Source of the DNA: Skeletonema tropicum
Lineage: Eukaryota; Bacillariophyta; Thalassiosirophyceae; Thalassiosirales; Thalassiosiraceae
Direction: 5' to 3'
Assembly: GCA_037178625.1 (NCBI GenBank)
Contig: CM074127.1
Coordinates: forward strand, 868,001-932,000
Length of the DNA: 64,000 nt
Of the stretch, positions 1 to 9,513 are shown in pieces (within the stretch, counting starts at the first letter, position 1; each line of letters opens with the position of its first letter). Position numbers and translations under genes: made by a program. The notes under the pieces are model-generated. The model made no database searches. It saw only the letters and a list, made by a program, of their open reading frames with translations, and was not told the DNA's origin.

Positions 1-145
1 ACTCAGACTCAGATGGTTGGCCAGAAGTCCCGCTACCAGTCTTCAATCATCCTTCAATTTCAATGATTCTGAGGTTTGATTGGGCGGCTATACGTTTTAC
101 AGAAGACGAAAGTAGACGTAGACTGATAACACTTTTTCCTATCTA
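1..145 (+). pseudogene. Fragment of a RING-CH family gene, 5' region
   Basis: The first ~70 bases match 9757-9840 closely: the shared blocks read as GGCCAGAAGT and CCAGTCTTCAATCATCCTTC, with a weaker match further on around AGACGAAAGTAGACG. In the copy at 9514 this segment encodes a Ser/Arg-rich N-terminal region before the RING-CH domain. No RING domain follows here, because a transposable element begins at 151. It is therefore a truncated paralogue, or the right edge of one whose remainder lies outside the window. Its own coding frame cannot be judged. Confidence 0.4.
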
Positions 146-439
146 TTGCTGGCTAAGTGCAGGGTCAGTCTAGCCAGGATGTTCGTTCTCAGCGAATATT
201 TGTGCTGTGAACAAATGGGGTACAGATCTGAAAAGCTGAGAGCGAGCTGAGCTCAAATCCGCAGAGAGCTAAGCTTTGTTTTATTTGAAAAAAATAGTTT
301 AGTACGTGCGTAGGAACTCATACAAATTTGGGCGGGAGGGTTCTCATCCTCCATCATCAACAAGACCACCACCACATGGCCGGACGTATGACGTGTGGTT
401 TGGCACTGGCTATACAAAAATTAAAATAAAATAAAGAGG

Positions 440-960
440 ATGATGAATGCCACCAAAGAAAAAGGACGTGACAGCAGTGCCCCAACGGCTGCGGCGATAC
501 GGGAAATTAAGGTGTCTCATGTTGACTTTAAGCCGCCGCCCAAAAAGAGAAAGAATGCAGGAGACGATGCTGAGGGCTGGTACAAAGTCGAGTACTCTAC
601 CTCTACGTTTATTACAATGTCAGATGGACGCCCAATGCAAATTAGAACTTACACTACAAAAGATATGCAGAATCATTCAGCAGATATGATAAAAAAGACT
701 CGGGGTGCAATTGAGTCTCAAATGGAGAAGTTGTGCCTGATGTCCGTCTTGGTGATGGGCCATTGTACATGGCAACAGATGTCTTTGGGGAATATCTTTG
801 GGTTTTCGCCGAGCGTGAAATTAGTAAATTGAAACTCGCCGCAGAAGCTAGGTCGGTAGCGGCACGGAAAGGTCATCAAATTCGAGCAGATGCAATTGAT
901 GAAATAATGGATGCGACAAAAGCCGTGCTGGTGTCCAAAATGCATGAAAGAATTAAGTAA
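440..960 (+). pseudogene. Decayed ORF of the TIR element, first part
   Basis: Two frames carry protein-like sequence. The first runs from 440 with a basic N-terminus (PPPKKRKNAGDD, nuclear-localisation-like) to about 735. The second continues from about 733 to 960 (residues such as YMATDVFGEYLWVFAERE). Joining them needs a shift of frame near 735, which points to a pseudogene or an unseen splice. I do not recognise the family. Its position inside terminal inverted repeats makes it the probable transposition protein or an accessory of that element. Confidence 0.4.
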
Positions 961-1137
961 ACCGTCATCGGGCTGGACCGCAACCCCACATCGAATTGCA
1001 GGATGTCAATCTCTCTCCCGCTGCCACGGTGCAAACAATAGTGCATTTGAATTCACGAAGAATACATGTACAAAGATTGCCGGCCGAGGTAACAAATCCG
1101 TCATGAACGTTCAACGCTGAACAATGTTTGTGCGGAG

Positions 1138-1710
1138 TTGACTGTTGGGGAATGGATTCTATTTCATGGCAAAGATGTTAATGGCAATGAAAACCCTGAC
1201 CAACCAATCTGGCTTGGTCGGGTGATGCCGAATCCTGCATGGGGTGGGCAAGGTGTGCTTCGGAATACGACAGGCACAGCCAAACGTTATGACATGGGTG
1301 TCGAGGTGCAAAACAACGAAGTTGCAATATATGTTCAGTGGTATGAGAAGATGGACTTGAACTCTGATGAACGCAAATAGCGCGTCAATGAAACGTCAGT
1401 CCAAAATAATCAACTTCTGCTCCACACTGGACTCAAGATGCAGCAGATGCTTGGAGATTCCAATCCTGTGGCAAGAAGTCGGCCAGAATCTGACAGACAG
1501 CAACGACAACGAACGACGGCAGCTGCATCTTCCAGTTTGGGAGAGTATGCTCAACACAGACGAAACAATCAAAGCAGCTATGAGAGCTGGCATGACAAGG
1601 AATATGGTATTGTACGGGAGATGACCGAGCGGGATCGTGACTTTGACTTTGCACTTGGTAGGCGCGAGTATAATGCTTATAACTTTTTCATTTTACATTT
1701 TTGCACCTAG
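1138..1710 (+). pseudogene. Decayed ORF of the TIR element, second part
   Basis: A segment at 1138-1380 encodes 80 residues with a compact beta-rich look (GEWILFHGKDVNG, PDQPIWLGRVM, VAIYVQWYEKMD). A Gln/Arg/Ser-rich segment at 1438-1710 follows in another frame and contains WHDKEYGIVREMTERDRDFDF. Both lie inside the inverted repeats and on the same strand as the upstream fragment, so they are likely parts of one broken gene. The function is not recognised. The first segment could be a small chromatin-reader-like fold, but that is only an impression. Confidence 0.35.
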
Positions 1711-1839
1711 CTCGTTCTGGATTCGGACTCAGCTCACTGAGAGCAGTAATTTAAGCGAATAAAATAGCTTCAGAGTGTGTGTAGCGGCTGAGAACGAACA
1801 AAAGGGGCAAAAGTGGCTAGGCTGACCCTGCACTTAGCC

Positions 1840-2390
1840 TGCTATTGTAGTGCACTATCACTCTGGCGTACCTAAAATTTTTGTTTTACTTTTACATGTA
1901 TATAGTATCACTCTCAAAAGACTTAAGTTCAGAGCTCGTTAACATATTAAGCCTATCACTATCAATTACCCACCTTCATCAGCCAACCGCCAACCCTCTT
2001 AACTACTCCTCAATCACCAAAGATAGACGTCAAACTCAAAGACTGTTGATATCAAAGGCGGGTCATTGGGGGAATAAAAAGGGGCGCTGTTGGATCTTGG
2101 TCTTTCACAATATCAGTAATCAGTAATGGTGCTGGCAGCATTGGCATCCACAAGGCTGAGCCATTCATCGAGTGGTTGCATGGGCGAAAATAAAATGGTG
2201 GGTAAAAAATTTCTTTGCACCCACAGCATACCTTTGTACCGATGTCTTGGTCTGCTGCTGCTGCTACTGTGGCGAAGGCAGCGGCAGAGGTGGCTCCACG
2301 ATCCATATAGCTGTGCCATTCATCGAGCGCCTTTGCAAAGTTTCCTTTTTTGAGATGGCGGTGCTACAGAGAGAAGAACAGTATTGTAGG
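1840..2390. other. Gene-free stretch
   Basis: Only short random ORFs are seen. The stretch holds the right flank of the 151-1839 element and CTG-rich sequence around 2250-2280. No gene or RNA is supported. Confidence 0.5.
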
Positions 2391-2525
2391 CGATCTGTAG
2401 TGTTAGCCTATCCAACATGTTGCTTCTCTGCGAGTATTGGTGCTATGGTAAAGGTGAGCACAGTTCTGAAATCCTCTCGATGAGCTGAGTTCAAATCCCA
2501 CGGTGGATTCGAGACCGCGGCAGAC
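2391..2525 (+). repeat. SINE-like tRNA-derived repeat, copy 1
   Basis: This block shares GGCGATCTGTAGTGTTA and the following ~100 bp with the reverse complement of 8885-9022. A tRNA-like A-box-like run (TGGTGCTATGGTAA) and a B-box-like run (GAGTTCAAATCC) are about 60 bp apart. The same GAGCTGAGYTCAAATCC core occurs inside the 151-1839 element, near 255 and inverted near 1735. This suggests a dispersed pol III-type SINE; no poly-A tail or target duplication was identified. Confidence 0.4.
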
Positions 2526-2601
2526 GACATTTGTGTGACTCCGACTTTTATCTAATTCCTACGTAGAGGGTAGTTAGTGAGTTCGACCAATAAAACACCC
2601 C

Positions 2602-2675
2602 TGAGACGGCAACACCCAAATATTCGTGTTCCCCAGACTCTTGCGAGTTAGAATATGCTGGGTGTTGCCGTCTCA
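2602..2675 (+). repeat. Hairpin element A (perfect ~15-16-bp stem)
   Basis: TGAGACGGCAACACCC at 2602 pairs perfectly with GGGTGTTGCCGTCTCA ending at 2675. The ~42-nt loop contains CTTGCGAGTTAGAATATGCT. The same loop recurs in hairpin B at 28623-28701, but with different stems that are also perfectly complementary. It lies about 730 bp upstream of the transposase-like gene at 3405. It may be a transposon end, a MITE or a structured RNA. Confidence 0.7.
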
Positions 2676-3179
2676 CTAGTTGGTTGTCAAAAGCATTCAC
2701 CCCTAAAATATCTAGTGTATACAAACGGTATTAACGTTTTTGTGCGTGAGATCATTATGAGAACTATTATTGGATTTTGGGGAATCTAGTTAGAATGCCA
2801 CACCATTCCCAAAATGCATTGCAAAGGCATCTCAATATTCGCGGAGTGGGGAGGGACCCATGAAGCGCTGAAATCGAAATCTATCTGTCGAACCGCATGA
2901 TCTGGGTAAAATTGCGCGAAATCCTTAAGTGTAGAAATCCTTAATTATTGCGGGAAGGAATTTTGTTAGGGTTAGTCTTTGTTACATTTTGTTACCCCTG
3001 AAGTAAGTTCGAATCGTCACACAAATGTTACAGCGATTCTTTTTGCATCCTTTCGTTTGGCTTGATCGAATAGGTAAGTAGTAATGCTGCCCGCATAAGC
3101 TATGATACGGCTAGGCAATGCTAGAAAAAAGGATTTTATTACATATCTCAATATTTAGTGAGTAGTGAGAAGAATCTGC
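2676..3179. other. Gene-free upstream region
   Basis: No ORF or RNA is supported. The region is the 5' flank of the gene at 3405 and has no recognised repeat apart from the hairpins at either edge. Confidence 0.4.
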
Positions 3180-3221
3180 CGCTGACCCCATCGCCTGCCT
3201 CTCGCAGGCATGGGGTCAGCG
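3180..3221 (+). repeat. Inverted repeat hairpin upstream of the 3405 gene
   Basis: CGCTGACCCCAT pairs with ATGGGGTCAGCG, with an inner GCCTGC/GCAGGC stem and a 5-nt loop. One unpaired base separates the two stems. It lies ~185 bp before the start codon, so it could be a 5' regulatory or transcript-end structure. The role is unknown. Confidence 0.6.
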
Positions 3222-3404
3222 TTCGAAAATCAAGATACCTGTGACTTCCTGAGGTTGCCGCTCATCGTTCGGCCTCAGCTACGTGCATGCGCCTCTAGAG
3301 TACTGCTTTATCTCTCCTCTTTTACTCGCACACGGTGCACCCTAGTTTTTTTTTTGCGCCAAGCGTCATTTCCACATCATCTTGTGCACTCATTCTTGCT
3401 AACC

Positions 3405-5464
3405 ATGGCAACAACCCCCAATTCTAGCCACAATAGAGATAGCGGTAGCCGCCAAAATGCGCCAACTGGGGTGTATACTCCAGTGTCAGGTTCATCCGGG
3501 CAATTTGTTACTCCATCATCTTCAAAAACATCAAAATGTGGCAGAGAATCTGCAACAACTGTGGTGGCTCCACAGCGTCGTTCAAAGAGAGGTCAGAATA
3601 ACTCGGCCCCAATGAAGCTAACCGCTCCTTCTCAATTATTCCGTAGTCGCGATACAGCAGTGTCATGCTTCAACTTCCCTCTTGATCCCAGTAATATTGA
3701 TCACCTCAAAGTGATATGTTCTAAATGCAAGATGGTCTTGGGTGAAGCCAAAGACGGAATCCTCACCGAGGCAATAAAGAAGAAGAAACGTGCCGACAAA
3801 CGAATGTGCGAACGGCCGTGGGACCTCAACAAGAAATGTATCATGCGAAAGGCAGGGACCAAGACAGAAAGAAACCTAAGTTCCGGTCGAATATCACACA
3901 AAAATATTCAAACAGCATCATTCACGAGCCAATACTCAATATTCCACTTGACTGTGTGACGAAGGCATCAATGCATGTCGTGCTGGGGTTCACGAACTGG
4001 CTCGTAAATTTGTCTATTTCTGCTTACGAATGCATCGAGAAGAAAGCAGCTGCCCGATCTTCTGGCACGGAGCAGGTAGCATTCCGTGAGACGATTGAAT
4101 TGGTATTGAAGAAGTTATATAGATACAAAGAGTTTCTTACCGAACAGGAGAAGGACACTAAATCCGTATTCACTAGGCAGAGCACTGTTGTCGCTGATTT
4201 ACTTTCACGGACTGATGAGTTGGAAGTCATCAAAGAAACCATCGGAGAAGACTTTTCGTTGACTGAGGAAGCAACAGCAGAGCTGCGTGAGAAACAGCAG
4301 CAGCTCGAGGATGAGTTAAAGCATCTCGAGAAGCAATTGGAGACTGAAGCTACGGAACTGGTCAACAGCACGAAAGAAAATTCCAACCTTGCTGATTACA
4401 TTGTCGTGCTCATGGAGCAGATCAGCATTACCGACAATACAATTTTGGAATGTGAGGAGTATCTGAAAAATCATGGTGGTCATTCGAAGAGAAAGTTTGA
4501 GGAAGTATTGAAGAAGAACGGTTGTGACAGGCAAACTTACTTTGAAGCACAAATGGTCGGTAACCATTGCATGAATTATGCGGAGCATAGTGAAGTCATA
4601 TACAGTGACATGTTCGATGAGTTTGATCCTATCATCGAACAACAAGATCTGAAGGAAGAGTTGAGTAATTTCACATTGCGAATGAAGGAAGTTGTGTCTC
4701 TATGGTTCAAAATCCAACGAGTAATGAAATCCGTCAATAAGCAGTCCGACAAGGCAATTAAAGACTTTGAAGCTAACATTAAGAAGCTCAAAGATCTCAT
4801 TGTCAAGCTATTAGTAACAGACGTACCGATTGCCGAGTGGAAGTCAAAACTTCCTGCATTCCCCAAAAGTCATCTCCTCTTCATTGGCCATCTTCTTGAC
4901 CAGCTGACTATGTGGGGAACTCTTGGCGGTTTTGACGAGCAAAACATCGAAAGCGCCCATGCAATCTGGAACCAATTGATGCGTCAGATGGGCGCTACTC
5001 GCGGGAAGGAACTCAAGAAGAAGGTGTTCATTCAGTATTACTTGAAGAGTGCTGAATTCATACAATCTAATATTTTGCGTTTGAAAGAGGAGTCAAAGCG
5101 TCCTAATAAATATGCTCCCCGACGTCCCAGAGCAGAAGATGTCGAAATCAATAATAGCGCTGTTGCAGAGACACAAATTGATACTGTCGAGGTCGATGAA
5201 GGATCTTTAGTCGCAGACATCAATGGGGAGGTTGCTCTCCATCAACCTCTGATGGTATTCGATTCATCTACATCTGCAGAAGATAATGGCGATGGCGCAG
5301 TCGGAAATGATGCTGATGAAACGGCGCAGGTGAAAGTATCGAAAGAGGATACGATGGTCAGCACTTGTCCTCATTGCAGTAAGCGCTTACTTAATGTGGC
5401 TCTCCGTGTTCACATGTTTGAGGCACATGGTGTTACTCTTTGTGCTGAAGCCGAACCTAGGTAA
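3405..5464 (+). CDS. Transposase-like protein (copy 1), one frameshift
   Basis: The start ATG sits in AACCATGG. The N-terminal ~60 residues are Ser/Thr-rich with a basic QRRSKRGQ. A possible Cys cluster follows (VICSKCKMVLG, then CERPW...C). Near 3870-3900 the frame must shift by one to continue into a 552-residue open frame. That frame has a coiled coil, the block ECEEYLKNHG, and a C-terminal zinc-finger-like CPHCSKRLL...HMFEAH. The segment HLLFIGHLLDQLTMWGTLGG(F)DEQNIESAHAIWNQLMRQMG resembles the K-H-L...EQ-x2-E-x2-HA-x2-N region at the end of some DDE transposases. That resemblance is my inference. A paralogue lies at 28880. The frameshift may be genuine decay or a sequencing error. Confidence 0.6.
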
Positions 5465-5567
5465 TCGATAAGTAGTACCAAATCATATGAGGCGAAGAAT
5501 GATGCAGCCAAATATGTCTTCATTTTTGCATTGAAACGGCATAATGGCATAGATAGAGTAGACAGTA

Positions 5568-7935
5568 CTTCCTTCGGAGCACGATAAATCGGCCTCCCAA
5601 AATTTTTTTGAAAGCTAGGCCTGTACTCCACACGTAAACTGTCTAATAAAATAAAAAATTATTTAGAATATGTTTTTGACCTCCAGTGTGGCTGATTCAA
5701 ATTTCAAATCTGCACTTGTCAAAAAGACGATGACAACAAACCGTTACTACAGCCGAAACATGCTGCCTCTTTCATCGATACCATCCGTAGTGACCGTCGG
5801 CGCCCTTCTGACGATCGAAGGGGAGAGGAGATACAATTGCCCTGATAGTGAAGGGGGGACTGGCTATGTCTCCCGTGTCCATACTGATGGAACATTTGAC
5901 ATCAACCTCACCGTTGGCGGCCGCCTTGAAAAAAACGTTCATCCACGGCGTATCCAGAGTAGTAATCCTCTTGTCACCTCCGCACGTCGTCGGGGAAATA
6001 TTAATGATGATGCTGCAACAGGACCATCTCTACTGTCTCACAATTATATTCGGCCTCAGGGTGAGCGGCTACCATCTCCAAATAATACAGTTGGTGGCGA
6101 TTGGGCACCATGCATTGGCAAGATGGGTGATGGGCACGAATGGTTTCCGCTACACCGAGACGCAAACACTTCCACAATGTACATCCGAGCAAACCAAACA
6201 ATCGCGGATGAAATGGGCTGTTGCATTCCATATCTTTTGGGACGGGGCAAGGATGGTGGCACAGAAAGTGCAGGTTCTCTACACAAACATTGACGAGAAG
6301 TGGTTTTATTCCTTGGTTATCCGGAGGCACAATAAAGTTGTTCCATTTTTCGGATGTGCTCCTGTTTTCCACCGCATTCACCACAAAAACAACACTGATA
6401 AGTTGCTTGTCATTTGTGTTGTTGGCTTCGCACCGACAAATAATGACATGAGGAGCGGTGGCACAGGGCACAAGATCTTGATGACTCGATGCGGCGGGAT
6501 GGTAAAAGCACAGAAGGACTCGTACAAGCGTGTGTACAATGAGGATGGGACGTACAATTATCCACATATTGCAGAGAATATGCTTCGCAAGAAAGGAGAG
6601 TACTACTTTGAAAACTGGGAGATCTGTGGAAGTCGGAGTGAGAAGGGTGGAGAGAAGAAGTTTAATTTGGCGAAATGGTACGGAATGAATACACGCCGGC
6701 GTTGCATGAGCTTGCTCAGAAGATTGAAGTGGAGACTGGAAAAAGAGTCGTGATCAGAGATGGATGGGACAATGCAACACCACACGTGGAGAAGGGACTT
6801 CGGACGGAGATCAAACAGAGAAACGATGAAAGGGGGTGGCTATGGAAAGTGCAGCCGCCGAACAGTCCTCTTACAAATGCGTGCGATGCTGGCCTCTTCC
6901 CCTCTCTCGCAAAGATTGTCACTGCTATGCAAGGACTCAACAACCGCGGCCTTTACTTGCCAACTGAAAAGCTATGGGAACTACTTCAGAAAGGTTGGGA
7001 TCAGTATCCAGTGGAGAAGATCGCTCGGTTGTTCATCCATCAGACGCAAATAGCGGCAGCTATCCTTGAGTGCAATGGAGGAGACGACTTTGTTAAGGAG
7101 AAGAATGGACTGAGCTATGGTGTCAGGAAGGTAACCCAGCCACTGATGGAAGATGATGAAAATTACACGCCCAATCTGGCGACAATGGAAGCTCCAAGTC
7201 GGAAGGTGGTCGGTGTCAAGGTGTGCGAGGTGATTGAAGGAGTCGATATAGACAAGATGAAGAAGCTAAAGTACGATCTTCCAAATGTTGATGATTACGA
7301 CATCAGTGAATATCTTGACTTTGATGAGCTACAAATCATTGCAGGTGACGTTGATGACACAGACTACGACAACTTCACCGATGAAGAGAAGGAGAGGTAC
7401 AACAAGTTTGGTAAGGCTTTTGAAGACATGAGTGCAATTGAGTATCCGACCAATGACGAATAATTCTATACACGGAAAAATAGGAATAAATAAATAATCG
7501 ATATAGATTTACGAAGAAATCACATCTATTATCATCGTGTATCTGAACTCTGAAGGAGTAATCAGAAGTAGAGGCACTTCATCGGTCAGCGCTGCACGCA
7601 CAAAGTTATGCGAATTAAGGAGGCAAAAACTTTATTTCATAAACCGACAACACAATATGCTCTGCTGCTGTAGTCCGCTGACAGAAGGTACCTTTGGTTT
7701 GGAGTCGGCAACAACTCTGGGGCTGTCAATGAAGGCCCTATTGGGCCTGTCGATCATGGTGAGTACAGCGAGGTGCCGGGTGCTGATGGAGGAGTTCTCA
7801 TCCACACTCAAGGCCTCGTCAGTTTAAAATACATGTTTTTTAAGTTAGTATGGAAAATATGTGACCTACAGTGAACATGCGCGCCTAGCTTTAAATTTTT
7901 TTTTGGGAAGCCGATTTATCCCGCACCGAAGTAAG
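5568..7935 (+). mobile_element. Mariner-like transposon with TA target duplication
   Basis: The left end reads CTTCCTTCGGAGCACGATAAA and the right end, in inverse, reads CTTACTTCGGTGCGGGATAAA. The homology continues through ATCGGCYTCCCAAAA and AAAGCTAGG for roughly 60 bp. Each end is flanked by TA (5566-5567 and 7936-7937). The TIR start CTTCCTTCGG and TA duplication are typical of plant-type mariner/Stowaway elements. The transposase inside is on the plus strand and has frameshifts. Confidence 0.85.
5670..7463 (+). pseudogene. Mariner-type DDD transposase, two frameshifts
   Basis: The catalytic core is visible. The first Asp is in TNIDEKWFYSLV near 6290. The second is in RDGWDNATPH near 6770. 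The third is in VQPPNSPLTNACDAGLF near 6885, about 38 residues after the second, as in plant mariners (DD39D-like). The N-terminal part (5670 to roughly 6100) includes a Tudor-like stretch YVSRVHTDGTFDINL. Frame changes at roughly 6000-6190 and again near 6680 break the reading frame, so no intact enzyme is encoded here. The C-terminus is acidic (DYDISEYLDFDE). The gene lies entirely between the two TIRs. Confidence 0.8.
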
Positions 7936-8093
7936 TAGTAACGAGTTGACGGAAGATATCGACATTGTGATGGGCTTCTCATCAGATTTTGGGATGTCAC
8001 AGTTAGCGATAGTTAGCGATCACAAATGCTAAGGCGAATCCACCGTGATCCGGGGTGCATCTGAGTTAGTTTCGAATCATAAGAGAGGTTCCA
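7936..8093. other. Short gene-free spacer
   Basis: This is the spacer between the mariner right end and the foldback MITE. It holds a direct duplication of GTTAGCGAT near 8003-8020 and nothing else recognisable. Confidence 0.4.
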
Positions 8094-8676
8094 CTGGTAC
8101 AAAATTCACGTAGAAACTGCTCACCGTAGGAATTCAACCAAATTTGTAGGAATTCAAAACCTTGACGAAACGTGACGCGCCCTCTTCCCGCCAATTTTTT
8201 TATTAGTAAAATGCTCTAGCTTTGGGTCCGAGCGGCCAAAATTAAGTTTCAGGGAAGTGGTTTACATGCTATTCCCGAGATACTATCCTTTAGGTGACTA
8301 TTATGTGAGTGTATACTGCGCTGGGTAGGTGATGAAAGCGTATATTTTCGTCGAGCTATGCATTTGAAGGTACCCTCTAGCTTCATGCTAGTCATGATGG
8401 CTGATGGCCGGCCAAATTTGTCTAGCAAAAAGCTAGTGTACTCTCACATGCATTTCTCAGCAGAGAGTTGGAATTATCGGCCAACCAACATATGTACAGA
8501 ACCCCCATTACGGTCGACAAAAGGATGGTAGTACCTTTAAAGCCGGTACATCAACTCTGTCAATCTCGATTTTGGCCGCTCGGACCCAAAGCTAGAGCAT
8601 TTCACTAATAAAAAAATTGGCGGGAAGGGGGCGCGTCACGTTTCGTCGATTTTTTTTTACGTGGATTTTGTACCAG
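8094..8676. mobile_element. Foldback MITE with ~110-140-bp inverted repeats
   Basis: The left arm (8094 to ~8236) starts CTGGTACAAAATTCACGTA. It recurs inverted in the right arm (~8565-8676), including GACGAAACGTGACGCGCC, CCCGCCAATTTTTTTATTAG and GCTTTGGGTCCGAGCGGCC. The ~330-bp centre has no ORF. A target duplication was not identified with confidence. Confidence 0.8.
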
Positions 8677-8884
8677 AGTTCTACGTACGGGGTGGGTGAG
8701 CGTCTGGAACCCCGCTTATGGTGAAATGAATTTTTTTTTTTTTTAATCACAGATAAATAAGTGATTAGTTTAGGATGAATTTGTGATATGAAGCCAAAGA
8801 CCCAGGGAAACTGGAAGAGGGGACCTTTGGGGGGTTAACCCTTAAGTCAAGCTAGAAGTGGAGCTAACAAATTTTTTTATAAAA
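8677..8884. other. Gene-free spacer
   Basis: Low-complexity T runs and no gene are seen. Confidence 0.35.
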
Positions 8885-9022
8885 AATTAGATGCACCACA
8901 GATTCGAACTCAGCTCACCGAGAGCAGCATTTTAAGCACCTTTAAAGGGTAGGTTACCCCCGTGGCGGAAGAGAAGCAACAATTGGCGGTATATTGGATA
9001 GGGTAACACTACAGATCGCCTG
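8885..9022 (-). repeat. SINE-like repeat, copy 2
   Basis: This is the reverse complement of the 2391-2525 repeat. The shared blocks are GGCGATCTGTAGTGTTA, CTATCCAA, TTGCTTCTCT and the B-box-like GAGCTGAGTTCGAATC. It lies directly downstream of the small secreted-protein exon at 9201-9290 and may have replaced that gene's 3' part. Confidence 0.4.
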
Positions 9023-9200
9023 TATCGACGAACGAAAACAAAAGGGTGAGGAACTTCTTGCATTTGCAAGCATGTAAAGAAAACGAACAACGAACCAGTC
9101 CAAGAATGGATTTCTCCTTCCCAGCAAGAGCAGCAGCCACTGTAAGAGCAATAACAATTATCATCAATAGTAATAGCAAGAACAAGAAGAAAGAGCATAC

Positions 9201-9290
9201 CTTGGCATGGGCATCGGCATCAGCAGAGAGAGCACCTGGGATGGCGCTGAGTAGCATAAGTGCTGCGGAAGCGAAGAGTTGGACTTTCAT
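9201..9290 (-). CDS. First exon of a secreted protein gene (fragment)
   Basis: The ATG at 9290 begins a classic signal peptide: MKVQ, a hydrophobic LFASAALMLLSA, then GALS before ADADAHAK. At 9200 a GTATGC donor follows, and a pyrimidine-rich stretch ending TTACAG lies near 9138. The downstream reading frame is short and runs into the SINE-like repeat, so the mature protein cannot be defined. It is probably a truncated host gene whose 3' part has been lost or replaced. It could instead be a complete very small gene. Confidence 0.35.
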
Positions 9291-9513
9291 GTTAGATCTT
9301 TTGACTTGACGTTGTTCGTTGCAAAAATTTATGGCAGGATGAGATAGATAGTTGAGGTGTGAAGTGAGGCCAACTCCTGATGAAACGGTTCAGGCTTGTG
9401 TTTCTGAATCTGAAAACGGTTCACACTTGTGTTTTTGATATTCTGAAACGGTTCAGGCTTGTGTTTTTCTCATTGTAATCATCCCCCTCTGTCTCTGTAT
9501 TGTAGGTGTAGGT

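Larger units (their letters stand above)
151..1839. mobile_element. DNA transposon with ~27-bp terminal inverted repeats
   Basis: The left end (151-177, beginning GGCTAAGTGCAGGGTCAG) is repeated in inverse at the right end (1813-1839). An inner block TTCGTTCTCAGC near 191 also has an inverse partner near 1788. The flanks read TATTGCT before and TGCTATTG after, so a 4-bp duplication (TGCT or TATT) is plausible but ambiguous. The interior has decayed coding segments on the plus strand. No DDE motif could be recognised, so the superfamily is unassigned. Confidence 0.65.
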
